Assembly: GCA_009779455.1 (NCBI GenBank)
Contig: WREG01000028.1
Span: 1-14,622, forward strand
Source: Oscillospiraceae bacterium
GTDB lineage: Bacteria > Bacillota > Clostridia > Oscillospirales > Acutalibacteraceae
DNA length: 14,622 bases
Direction of reading: 5' to 3'
How positions within the stretch are numbered: the stretch's first letter is position 1; each line of letters begins with the position of its first letter. The translations under genes and the position numbers were made by a program. The notes beneath the pieces are model-generated. The model made no database searches. It saw only the letters and a list, made by a program, of their open reading frames with translations, and was not told the DNA's origin. Positions 6,770 to 12,719 of the stretch are shown piece after piece.

Positions 6770-8041
6770 ATGAACAAGACAAAAATCGTATTCATCGGCG
6801 CGGGCAGCCTGTGTTTCGGGCTTTCTATGTTCCGCGACGTTTTCACCTCGGCCGGGCTGCGCGGTAGCACGCTGGCCCTCGTCGACATCGACGGGGAGGC
6901 CCTCGACCGCGCCTACGGCGTGGCCTGCGGCATGAACGAAGCCGCGGGGGCCGGGCTGACCGTCGAAAAAACCACCGACCGCCGTCAGGCCCTGCCCGGC
7001 GCAGGCTTCGTCGTCAACGCCATCTGCATCGAGCGGGCCGAGCTGTGGAAGCTCGACTTCGCCATCCCCAAGGCTCATGGCGTCCGCCACACCTTGGGCG
7101 AGAACGGAGGCCCGGGCGCGCTGTTTTTCGGGCTGCGGACCATCCCCATGATCCTCGACATCGTCCGGGATATGGAGGAGCTTTGCCCCGGCGCGTTTTT
7201 CCTGAACTTTTCCAACCCCGAAAGCCGTATCATCCTTGCGTTGGGGCGTTATTCCAAAATCCGCGCCGTGGGGCTCTGCCACGGCATCTCCATGGCGCAG
7301 AACGCCGCCGCCAAAATCATGGGGCGCGATTCTCAGAGCATATCTGTGACCGGAGCAGGCTTGAACCATTTCCAATGGCTGACCTCAATAAAAGACGCCG
7401 TGACGGGCGAAGACCTGTATCCCGTCCTTGCCGAATGCGACAGGGCTTATGACCCGTCCTACCAGCCGCTGACGCGCAAAATGTTCCGCGCCTTCGGCCT
7501 GTTCCCCACCTGTTCGGACGACCATATGGGCGAGTACCTCAGTTTCGGCTACGAGGCTGGCGAGGAGGGCTACGACTTCGAGCGCGACGCCGCCAACCGC
7601 GCCAAAAGGCTGGAGGAGATGGAATCACGCATAAAAGAAAACCGCTTCGCCGACTGGCTCGAGCCGTCGGGCGAGCGGGCCGTCGACGTGATAACCGGCG
7701 TCCTCAACGACAAGCGGCAGGTCATCCCGAGCGGCGTGGTTTACAATAACGGCGCCATCTCAAACCTGCCCGATGACGCGGCGGTGGAGGTTTCTGTCAT
7801 GGCCGACGCGGCGGGCATAACCCCGCTGCACATGGGCGAACTGCTCCCCGCCTGCGCCCGCGTGCTTTCGCAGCAGGTCATGGTCCAGCAGATGGCGGTG
7901 GACGCGGCGGTCAGCGGCAGCAAGGAGATGGCACTGCAGGCACTGCTGCTCGACCCGACCGTGAATTCCACCGACGCGGCCGTCAGGCTGCTCGACGACC
8001 TCTGGGAGATAAACAGGCCTTATATAAGAAACTGCCTTTAA
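6770..8041 (+). CDS. Glycoside hydrolase family 4, alpha-glucuronidase-like (CHGx group)
   Basis: GH4 enzymes cleave glycosides by an unusual NAD-dependent, Mn-dependent redox-elimination mechanism in the cytoplasm. The 423-residue protein has the N-terminal Rossmann motif KIVFIGAGSLCFG, the NFSNPE motif at 146-151, the metal-binding cysteine in CHGI (170-173) and the metal-binding histidine in GLNHFQW (His200). Length is typical. Within the family the four residues at this cysteine separate specificities: CHEV with alpha-glucosidases, CHSV with alpha-galactosidases, CN(V/I)P with phospho-glycosidases, and CHGx with alpha-glucuronidases. The CHGI here therefore favours a uronic-acid substrate, by family knowledge rather than proof. 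AGGG lies about 12 bases before the ATG. Base composition is visibly more GC-rich, especially at third positions, than miaB or mutS, suggesting a different history. No transporter or other sugar gene adjoins it. Confidence 0.9.
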   Translation: MNKTKIVFIGAGSLCFGLSMFRDVFTSAGLRGSTLALVDIDGEALDRAYGVACGMNEAAGAGLTVEKTTDRRQALPGAGFVVNAICIERAELWKLDFAIPKAHGVRHTLGENGGPGALFFGLRTIPMILDIVRDMEELCPGAFFLNFSNPESRIILALGRYSKIRAVGLCHGISMAQNAAAKIMGRDSQSISVTGAGLNHFQWLTSIKDAVTGEDLYPVLAECDRAYDPSYQPLTRKMFRAFGLFPTCSDDHMGEYLSFGYEAGEEGYDFERDAANRAKRLEEMESRIKENRFADWLEPSGERAVDVITGVLNDKRQVIPSGVVYNNGAISNLPDDAAVEVSVMADAAGITPLHMGELLPACARVLSQQVMVQQMAVDAAVSGSKEMALQALLLDPTVNSTDAAVRLLDDLWEINRPYIRNCL

Positions 8042-8086
8042 GGGTATTGCCGGGATTTTTGGTGATGATGATATCGTATGTGGCTT

Positions 8087-8095
8087 TGGTATAAA
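8087..8095 (+). promoter_or_regulatory. Possible extended -10 promoter for the rubrerythrin-ferritin operon
   Basis: TGG immediately precedes TATAAA (8090-8095), about 65 bases before the rubrerythrin start. No convincing -35 box and no recognisable PerR-type palindrome is visible in 8042-8161. There is also no obvious terminator after the GH4 gene, so read-through is possible. Confidence 0.3.
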
Positions 8096-8161
8096 AACAG
8101 ATTTCAGCCTTCAGTAATGTGAGGGTGGAATAAATAAAAATAACAGAGGAGAAAAACTGTC

Positions 8162-8704
8162 ATGAAAAAATTTGTATGTCTCATCTGCGGTTATGTCCAC
8201 GAAGGGGATGCTCCCCCTGAGAATTGCCCGCAATGTAAAGCCCCCTCCGAAAAATTTAAGGAACAGAGCGGCGATATGACTTGGGCTGCCGAGCATGCGG
8301 TCGGCATCGCGAAAGACGCCCCTCAAGATATTTTGGACGGGCTTCGCATGAACTTCAGCGGCGAATGCACCGAAGTCGGCATGTATCTGGCAATGGCCCG
8401 CGTCGCCCACCGCGAGGGATATCCCGAAATCGGCCTGTATTGGGAAAAGGCAGCCTTTGAGGAAGCCGAACACGCCGCCAAGTTTGCCGAATTGCTGGGT
8501 GAAGCGCTGTCCGTCAGCACCAAAGAAAATCTCGCGATGCGGGTGGAAGCCGAGAAAGGCGCGACTACCGGCAAGTTCGAATTGGCCAAACGGGCCAAAG
8601 AATTGAATTTAGACGCGATCCATGATACGGTTCATGAAATGGCGCGGGACGAAGCCCGTCACGGCAAAGCGTTCAAAGGCCTGCTGGAAAGATATTTCAA
8701 ATAG
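8162..8704 (+). CDS. Reverse rubrerythrin (N-terminal rubredoxin, C-terminal diiron domain)
   Basis: Reverse rubrerythrins reduce hydrogen peroxide in anaerobes using electrons passed through rubredoxin-type iron. In the 180 residues the rubredoxin domain comes first, with C6/C9 in CLIC and C22/C25 in CPQC. The ferritin-like four-helix domain follows at about 40-180, with two E-x-x-H iron motifs: E101-H104 (EEAEH) and E164-H167 (DEARH). Additional acidic ligands such as E68/E71 are likely. This order is opposite to classical rubrerythrin and matches the clostridial type. ATG at 8162 follows AGAGGAG by about 11 bases. The ferritin gene begins 12 nt downstream, so the two are almost certainly one operon coupling peroxide removal to storage of released iron. 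Confidence 0.93.
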   Translation: MKKFVCLICGYVHEGDAPPENCPQCKAPSEKFKEQSGDMTWAAEHAVGIAKDAPQDILDGLRMNFSGECTEVGMYLAMARVAHREGYPEIGLYWEKAAFEEAEHAAKFAELLGEALSVSTKENLAMRVEAEKGATTGKFELAKRAKELNLDAIHDTVHEMARDEARHGKAFKGLLERYFK

Positions 8705-8716
8705 GAGGAAACTATT

Positions 8717-9232
8717 ATGTTAAGCGAAAAATTAACCAATGCGCTCTCTGATCAGGTAAACGCGGAATACTATTCGGCGTATCTGTACCTAGCCATGTCC
8801 GCGGCGGCGGATAAAATGGGCCTGAAGGGGACCGCCAACTGGCTGTTTGTGCAGGCGCAGGAGGAAACGGCGCACGGGACCCATATGTATGAATACATTT
8901 TGGAGCGCGGCGCGGTGCCGGCCTTTGCGGCCATTGAGCAGCCCCCGGCTTCTTTCGACAATGTAAATGCAATTTTCGAGAAGGTTCTGTCCCATGAACA
9001 AACGGTCACACATCGCATAAACGCGCTTGCAACCCTTGCCATGCAGGAATCCGACCACGCCTGCTATCAGTTTATGATGTGGTATGTTGACGAGCAGGTC
9101 GAGGAAGAATCCGGCGTTACGGAGATTTTGGACAAGCTGAAGCTGATCGGCGAGAACAACGGTATGCTGCTGGCCCTTGACAATGAGCTTGCCGCAAGGG
9201 TTTTTGTCAACCCCTTCCCGGCGAAAGCGTAA
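8717..9232 (+). CDS. ftnA: Bacterial non-haem ferritin
   Basis: Ferritin oxidises Fe(II) at a diiron centre and stores it in a 24-subunit shell. The 171-residue protein aligns without gaps to E. coli FtnA over the active-site region and keeps all ferroxidase positions: E17 (AEYYSAYLY), E50 and H53 (QAQEETAH), E94 (SHEQ), Q127 and E130 (YVDEQVEEES). A perfect AGGAGG lies eight to nine bases before the ATG. It follows the rubrerythrin gene by 12 nt. Storing iron here would limit Fenton chemistry after oxygen exposure. No heme-binding methionine typical of bacterioferritin is apparent. Confidence 0.95.
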   Translation: MLSEKLTNALSDQVNAEYYSAYLYLAMSAAADKMGLKGTANWLFVQAQEETAHGTHMYEYILERGAVPAFAAIEQPPASFDNVNAIFEKVLSHEQTVTHRINALATLAMQESDHACYQFMMWYVDEQVEEESGVTEILDKLKLIGENNGMLLALDNELAARVFVNPFPAKA

Positions 9233-9281
9233 TGCGGCGCGGGTAAAGACGATTTTTCAGAAGAAGATCAGGAGAAATATA

Positions 9282-9338
9282 ATGTATTTCGAGCAAAATG
9301 AACTTTCGCCCGCCGCAGGAGCGTATCGCCATAAATAG
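9282..9338 (+). CDS. Very short frame (18 aa) with a good ribosome binding site, downstream of ferritin
   Basis: An ATG at 9282 is preceded at seven bases by AGGAG and opens an 18-codon frame, MYFEQNELSPAAGAYRHK, ending in TAG. It lies 49 nt after the ferritin gene and 48 nt before the beta-helix gene. The strong site is the only real support. It may be a leader peptide, the remnant head of a lost third gene of the ferritin operon, or chance. Confidence 0.2.
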   Translation: MYFEQNELSPAAGAYRHK

Positions 9339-9350
9339 CGGCGCGGAATT

Positions 9351-9364
9351 ATTGGTTCACCAAT
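9351..9364. promoter_or_regulatory. Short palindrome upstream of the beta-helix gene
   Basis: ATTGGT and ACCAAT form a perfect 6-bp inverted repeat around TC, 22 bases before the ATG at 9387 and just before its AGGGGG ribosome binding site (9374-9379). It could be a regulator site or a small hairpin limiting initiation. No clear promoter accompanies it. Confidence 0.25.
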
Positions 9365-9386
9365 TAAATATTTAGGGGGCCTTATC

Positions 9387-11840
9387 ATGTCTGTTACACC
9401 TAAATCCCGCACTTTTCTGCAAGCTTTAGGGGCGCTTGGAATCATGGCGGCTCTAGCCGCCGGGCTGTGGTGGTATTACGACGCTTTCGTTACTTATTGG
9501 CAGCCGAAGGCCTACCCTTGGGCCGTTTTGGTCGTGCTTCTGTTCGCGGCTTTGATGACGCTGCTGACGTTTTGGGTGCGCGGCGACCGGGGCAAAACGC
9601 TTGCGCGGAAGATGCTGATATCCTTGGCGGTCTTCCCGGGGATTAACCTCGTTGGCGCTTCCTTTTTTATCAATTATGTCATTTACGGCAACCAAAAACA
9701 CGGCGCAGCAGCGGCTTGGTCTGTGGTTTTGCCTCTTTCGGTTCTGTCTATTCTTTTACAATGCGCGCATATTTTCACAGCATTGCGGAAAAGGGGCAGG
9801 GGGGCGTGGGTCATCCCTGCCGGCTTGCTGGCGGCGGCTTTGACAGTCACATGGTTTATGTGGATTGAAAACCTGTATTTTATACCTCAGAAAGAGCTTG
9901 TACCCGTCTTTCCCGAAGAACAGGCGGCGCGTGAGCTTTTACCTTATGACGAAGGGGCGTTTGATATGCAGCCGGGAGATATTTTAGCGGATTCTATGGC
10001 GCAGGCGCGGGAAGAGCTAAATAAACGCACCGCCCCCGCCATTACAGTGTGGCTGAAAGGCGGGACATACACCGGTTCTTCGGAGTTCACGGGGCTTAAA
10101 AACGTAACATTCCGTAATGTCCCCGGCGAAGAAGCGATATTCAGCGGTTCGGCTGAGATAGTCGGCTGGAGTGAGGATACTGTCAACGGCACGGCCTGCT
10201 GGTCCGTGGCGTATGACGGATATTTCACCTCGCTCTATCACCCGGATCCGGAAAAACAGCTGCAGAGGCCGCGCTACCCGGCGGAGGGCTACCTTTTTGT
10301 TGATCACGCGGAGGGCGCAAGGGCGATGTTCACAAAAGAAACCGCCCCTTGGGAGCTGACGCGCGGGCATACCTCCTTTTTCGCGAAGGATGGGGATCTG
10401 CGGCAGTTCCATGCTATGGAGGACGTCGCCCTTCGGGTTTTGCACGCATGGAAGGACGAAATAACGAATCTGGTCTCTTATGACGATACATCCCGCGAGC
10501 TGGTGTGGCTGCGCCCCGCCTCGATGACGGTCCAGCCGAACGACCGCTATTTCCTCGAAAACGTGTTCGAGGAATTGAAGGAACCCGGCCAGTGGTATCT
10601 GGACCGGGCGGCCGGGAAATTGTATTATATACCCTTTGAGGGGGAGAGCATGGCCGATACGGTTCTTTACGCCGGGATGCATGAGCGGTTATTAACCTTG
10701 GATAATGCGGAAAACGTGACTTTCCGCGGGATCACCTTCAAGAATACCGCGTGGAATATGCCCGTGAGCGACGGCAATGCATGGCCCTTTGTGGAGGGCA
10801 TGGATCATTCTCAGGCGGCATATAACGTGCATCCCTGCATACTTGTCACGAACAGCGCGGGGGTAAATTTCGAAGGCTGCAAATTTGAGAATATCGGCGC
10901 TACGGCGCTGAAGTTTGCGGAAGGTGTGCATGATTCTGCCGCGACCGACTGCGAGTTTACATACATCGGCGGCAACGCGGTGTATATCCACGGGGATTTT
11001 AGCGAGCCGAACAGCAATATCACCGTTAAAAACAACCTGATCGCGCATTACGGACGGAGATTTTTCAATGCCATCGGGGTGCTGAACATACACGCGAACC
11101 GGGTCGAGATCGCCAATAACGAGATTTACGACGGCTATTATACGGCCATTTCCAGCGGCTGGGTTTGGGGCTACGGCGAAAACCCCACGGACTATGTATC
11201 CATTGAAAACAATCTTATTCACAACATCGGCCAGGGGTGGCTGAGCGATATGGGGGGCATATACACCTTGGGGAGGCAGGAAAATTCGGTCATCCGGGGC
11301 AATGTGATACACGACGTGGCGGCCGACCCGCTGCAGGGCGGCTACGGCGGCTGGGGCATCTACCCGGACGAGGGCAGCACGGGCCAGCTTATAGAAAAAA
11401 ACCTGGTATACGACTGCGGCTCCCAGGGCTTCCACCAGCACTACGGCAAAGAAAACCTCGTACGCAATAACATTTTTGCTTTCAGTGAAGAAGGGCAGGT
11501 AAGGGTTTCGCGCAAGGAGGAGCATACGAGCATTTTCTTGGAGGGGAACATCATCGTCAGCGACGGCCGGCCCATCTACGCAAATGTAAAGAAGGGCAAG
11601 TTTATAGACGGCGGCAATCTGTACTACGACTATGCCGAACCGGGCAAGCTGTTTTCGGGCGACGAATATGAGATGGGGATATTAAAAATGCGGCGGAAAG
11701 GGTATTACAAAAAAGCACTGGTGGCCGACCCGCTGTTCAGGGACATTGAGGCGCGGGATTTCACGCTGGCTGTAAATTCTCCGGCCATCGCAAAGCTCGG
11801 TTTTGAAGTGTGGGATTATAATGAAGCGGGAAGGCGTTAG
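9387..11840 (+). CDS. Membrane-anchored right-handed parallel beta-helix protein, probable polysaccharide-active enzyme
   Basis: This 817-residue protein starts with five hydrophobic helices (about 13-33, 44-64, 76-100, 110-132, 140-162). Basic loops RGDRGKTLARK and RKRGRG fall on alternate sides, which places the N-terminus inside and residues 163-817 outside by the positive-inside rule. The outer part is a beta-helix: an N-terminal cap near 190-260 (ITVWLKGGTYTG, NVTFRNVPG), then repeated N-N-x-I/F-x turns from about 440 to 730, closing with DPLFRD and DFTLAVNSPAIAKLGF, a common end of such proteins. SDMGGIYTLG (620-629), GWGIYPDEGS (655-664) and GFHQHYG (681-687) resemble conserved stretches of uncharacterised beta-helix glycosidase/lyase-like families; catalysis is inferred. 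AGGGGG lies eight bases before the ATG. It stands alone and ends at a strong terminator. Confidence 0.85.
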   Translation: MSVTPKSRTFLQALGALGIMAALAAGLWWYYDAFVTYWQPKAYPWAVLVVLLFAALMTLLTFWVRGDRGKTLARKMLISLAVFPGINLVGASFFINYVIYGNQKHGAAAAWSVVLPLSVLSILLQCAHIFTALRKRGRGAWVIPAGLLAAALTVTWFMWIENLYFIPQKELVPVFPEEQAARELLPYDEGAFDMQPGDILADSMAQAREELNKRTAPAITVWLKGGTYTGSSEFTGLKNVTFRNVPGEEAIFSGSAEIVGWSEDTVNGTACWSVAYDGYFTSLYHPDPEKQLQRPRYPAEGYLFVDHAEGARAMFTKETAPWELTRGHTSFFAKDGDLRQFHAMEDVALRVLHAWKDEITNLVSYDDTSRELVWLRPASMTVQPNDRYFLENVFEELKEPGQWYLDRAAGKLYYIPFEGESMADTVLYAGMHERLLTLDNAENVTFRGITFKNTAWNMPVSDGNAWPFVEGMDHSQAAYNVHPCILVTNSAGVNFEGCKFENIGATALKFAEGVHDSAATDCEFTYIGGNAVYIHGDFSEPNSNITVKNNLIAHYGRRFFNAIGVLNIHANRVEIANNEIYDGYYTAISSGWVWGYGENPTDYVSIENNLIHNIGQGWLSDMGGIYTLGRQENSVIRGNVIHDVAADPLQGGYGGWGIYPDEGSTGQLIEKNLVYDCGSQGFHQHYGKENLVRNNIFAFSEEGQVRVSRKEEHTSIFLEGNIIVSDGRPIYANVKKGKFIDGGNLYYDYAEPGKLFSGDEYEMGILKMRRKGYYKKALVADPLFRDIEARDFTLAVNSPAIAKLGFEVWDYNEAGRR

Positions 11841-11891
11841 GTTCTTTGAGGAAGGCGCGATAGACATCCATTTTGTCATATATTGGTATTA

Positions 11892-11920
11892 AAAAAGAGA
11901 GCCGTAAAAACTCTCTTTTT
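11892..11920. terminator. Bidirectional intrinsic terminator
   Basis: Perfect 10-bp arms AAAAAGAGAG (11892-11901) and CTCTCTTTTT (11911-11920) flank a 9-base loop. A T-run follows on the plus strand, and the upstream A-run gives one on the minus strand. It ends transcription of the beta-helix gene (stop at 11840) and of the tRNA-Lys gene coming the other way (3' end at 12000). Confidence 0.9.
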
Positions 11921-11999
11921 CTTTTTGTATTGCAGCCGCACCGTAACGGCAAAGCCGTTTGAAAAATAAAAAATAAAAGGTGTTCGTGTAATACTTGTT

Positions 12000-12075
12000 T
12001 GGTACACCTTCGGGGGCTCGAACCCCGGACACCCTGATTAAGAGTCAGGTGCTCTACCAACTGAGCTAAAGGTGC
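12000..12075 (-). tRNA. tRNA-Lys, anticodon CTT
   Basis: The minus strand folds into a complete cloverleaf. The acceptor stem is GCACCTT with AAGGTGT, where the first pair is a G-U wobble. The D arm is GCTC AGTTGGTA GAGC. The anticodon stem CCTGA/TCAGG holds loop CTCTTAA with anticodon CTT at 12040-12042, which reads AAG (lysine). The T arm is CGGGG/CCCCG with loop TTCGAGC, followed by discriminator A and an encoded CCA at 12000-12002. It has its own consensus promoter and shares a terminator with the convergent beta-helix gene. A hairpin with AGGCT arms (12086-12098) lies in the 5' leader, just upstream of the mature end. Confidence 0.97.
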
Positions 12076-12188
12076 ATATCCTTGTAGGCTGTAAGCCTTG
12101 ATATATATGCTTTTTTTGATACTGTGCTGTCCTTGTTTTTTGCTTGAACCCCTGATTATTAGCCTTCTTGCACCACAGACACCAGTTA

Positions 12189-12217
12189 ATTATAGTCGTA
12201 CCCTTTGCGTTTGTCAA
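12189..12217 (-). promoter_or_regulatory. Consensus sigma-A promoter of tRNA-Lys
   Basis: On the minus strand, perfect TTGACA (12212-12217) and perfect TATAAT (12189-12194) are 17 bases apart. The start site near 12182 would give a leader of about 105 nt before the tRNA, longer than needed, so a second RNA may once have been there. The intact promoter puts the left limit of the adjoining AT-rich element beyond 12217. Confidence 0.92.
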
Positions 12218-12293
12218 GAGCTTTTTTCAAACTTTTTTGAGTAGGATTTTTAAAATCAACAATTTCAATATTTAGCTATTCAAAATTATATAA

Positions 12294-12330
12294 TCATGGA
12301 ATTTTTAAAATATTAATCATTCTGCCCTCC
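12294..12330 (-). pseudogene. Orphan translation start (8 codons) with strong ribosome binding site
   Basis: GGAGGG (12325-12330) precedes an ATG at 12318-12320 by four bases, but the frame (MINILKIP) ends after eight codons. Upstream are a hairpin (12349-12368) and a promoter (12401-12428) in the same direction. The layout is that of a gene start whose body has been lost, perhaps at an insertion or deletion boundary; a leader peptide is an alternative. Confidence 0.3.
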
Positions 12331-12348
12331 TTCACTTCCAAAACAAAA

Positions 12349-12368
12349 AACACGTCTTTAAACGTGTT
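12349..12368 (-). terminator. Hairpin with T-run on the minus strand (terminator or attenuator)
   Basis: AACACGT (12349-12355) and ACGTGTT (12362-12368) form a perfect 7-bp stem with a 6-base loop. On the minus strand it is followed by T residues (12345-12350). It lies about 30 nt downstream of the predicted start of the promoter at 12401-12428, so transcripts stopping here would be only about 50 nt long. Confidence 0.5.
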
Positions 12369-12400
12369 CCTTATTTACAGACTTTTCGCCTATGATACCA

Positions 12401-12428
12401 ATTATAACATTTTCACCGTATAAGTAAA
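12401..12428 (-). promoter_or_regulatory. Promoter with no gene, preceded by phased repeats
   Basis: On the minus strand, TTTACT (12423-12428) and TATAAT (12401-12406) are 16 bases apart, with TGT before the -10 box (extended -10). The four TGAC/GTCA repeats lie directly upstream of the -35 box. It points at the hairpin and orphan start described separately. Confidence 0.5.
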
Positions 12429-12430
12429 GG

Positions 12431-12466
12431 GTCAAAATCGGTCAATTACGAGTCATTTACGTGTCA
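12431..12466. repeat. Four tandem GTCA repeats spaced 10-11 bp
   Basis: GTCA begins at 12431, 12441, 12452 and 12463. The spacer sequences are also similar (AAATCG, ATTACGA, TTTACGT), giving a loose 11-bp consensus GTCAWTTACGN. Helical phasing suggests cooperative protein binding, either arm-type sites of the nearby recombinase or an activator array for the adjoining promoter. Confidence 0.55.
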
Positions 12467-12467
12467 T

Positions 12468-12503
12468 AGCGTTACTTTGCTACACATCAGCGTTATTTTC
12501 TAC
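12468..12503. repeat. Direct repeat AGCGTTA...CTAC, 21 bp apart
   Basis: AGCGTTACTTTGCTAC (12468-12483) and AGCGTTATTTTCTAC (12489-12503) differ by one base change and one indel, and their starts are 21 bp apart, two helical turns. They directly adjoin the GTCA repeats and may belong to the same protein-binding region. Confidence 0.5.
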
Positions 12504-12509
12504 TATAAA

Positions 12510-12542
12510 AAAATAGTTATGATTTTGGAGCATAACTATTTT
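12510..12542 (-). terminator. Intrinsic terminator of the integrase transcript
   Basis: A perfect 12-bp stem, AAAATAGTTATG (12510-12521) with CATAACTATTTT (12531-12542), has a 9-base loop and is followed on the minus strand by further T residues. It lies about 180 nt beyond the integrase stop. Confidence 0.75.
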
Positions 12543-12546
12543 AATA

Positions 12547-12560
12547 CAAGGTCAATCCGT
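12547..12560. repeat. Third copy of the CAAGGTYAATCC motif
   Basis: The 14 bases CAAGGTCAATCCGT recur exactly, in reverse complement, inside the left arm at the integrase promoter (13966-13979), and with one or two changes in the right arm (14011-14022). Sharing between promoter and attachment region is typical for a protein that both regulates the integrase and acts in recombination; this is inference. Confidence 0.55.
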
Positions 12561-12576
12561 TTATTTTTTTATTAAT

Positions 12577-12593
12577 CGTGTAAAAATCGTGTA
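12577..12593. repeat. Doubled CGTGTA motif, copy 1 (candidate integrase arm site)
   Basis: CGTGTAAAAATCGTGTA contains two CGTGTA units 11 bp apart. It matches 16 of 17 bases of a second copy at 12792-12808 inside the integrase gene. Such phased short repeats beside an integrase gene are typical of arm-type binding sites of tyrosine recombinases. Confidence 0.55.
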
Positions 12594-12719
12594 CAGCGTT
12601 TTTATATATCGTTTGACACCCCTATTTAAGGGATATTTTTAAATTTGGAGCAGGTGAGGGGAATAAGAAAATATCATATCGATTTTATTTAGAATCTTTT
12701 TATAATATGTTCTATCCCT

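Larger units (their letters stand above)
12218..12719. other. AT-rich gene-free region between the tRNA promoter and the integrase (probable attachment region)
   Basis: About 500 bases without a convincing gene. The region is not empty: it holds an orphan promoter, hairpin and ribosome binding site (12294-12428), four phased GTCA repeats, a 21-bp-spaced direct repeat, a strong hairpin (12510-12542), one copy of the CAAGGTYAATCC motif (12547-12560) and a doubled CGTGTA motif (12577-12593). Tyrosine-recombinase elements usually have their crossover site beside the integrase gene, so the element end probably lies here, but no second copy of a core site is visible in the window. Confidence 0.55.

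Noticed and set aside
6611..7375. Long open frame (254 codons) on the minus strand
   Set aside because: It is antisense to the GC-rich GH4 gene, has low-complexity Gly/Asp/Arg-rich composition, no ribosome binding site and no recognisable domain; long antisense frames are expected in such sequence.
10017..11525. Two long minus-strand frames (221 and 277 codons)
   Set aside because: They lie opposite the beta-helix gene, which has a clear start, domain structure and terminator; the antisense products show no family features.
12431..12503. CRISPR-like short repeats
   Set aside because: The repeat units are only 4-16 bases at 10-21 bp steps with no unique spacers; this is a protein-binding array, not a CRISPR.
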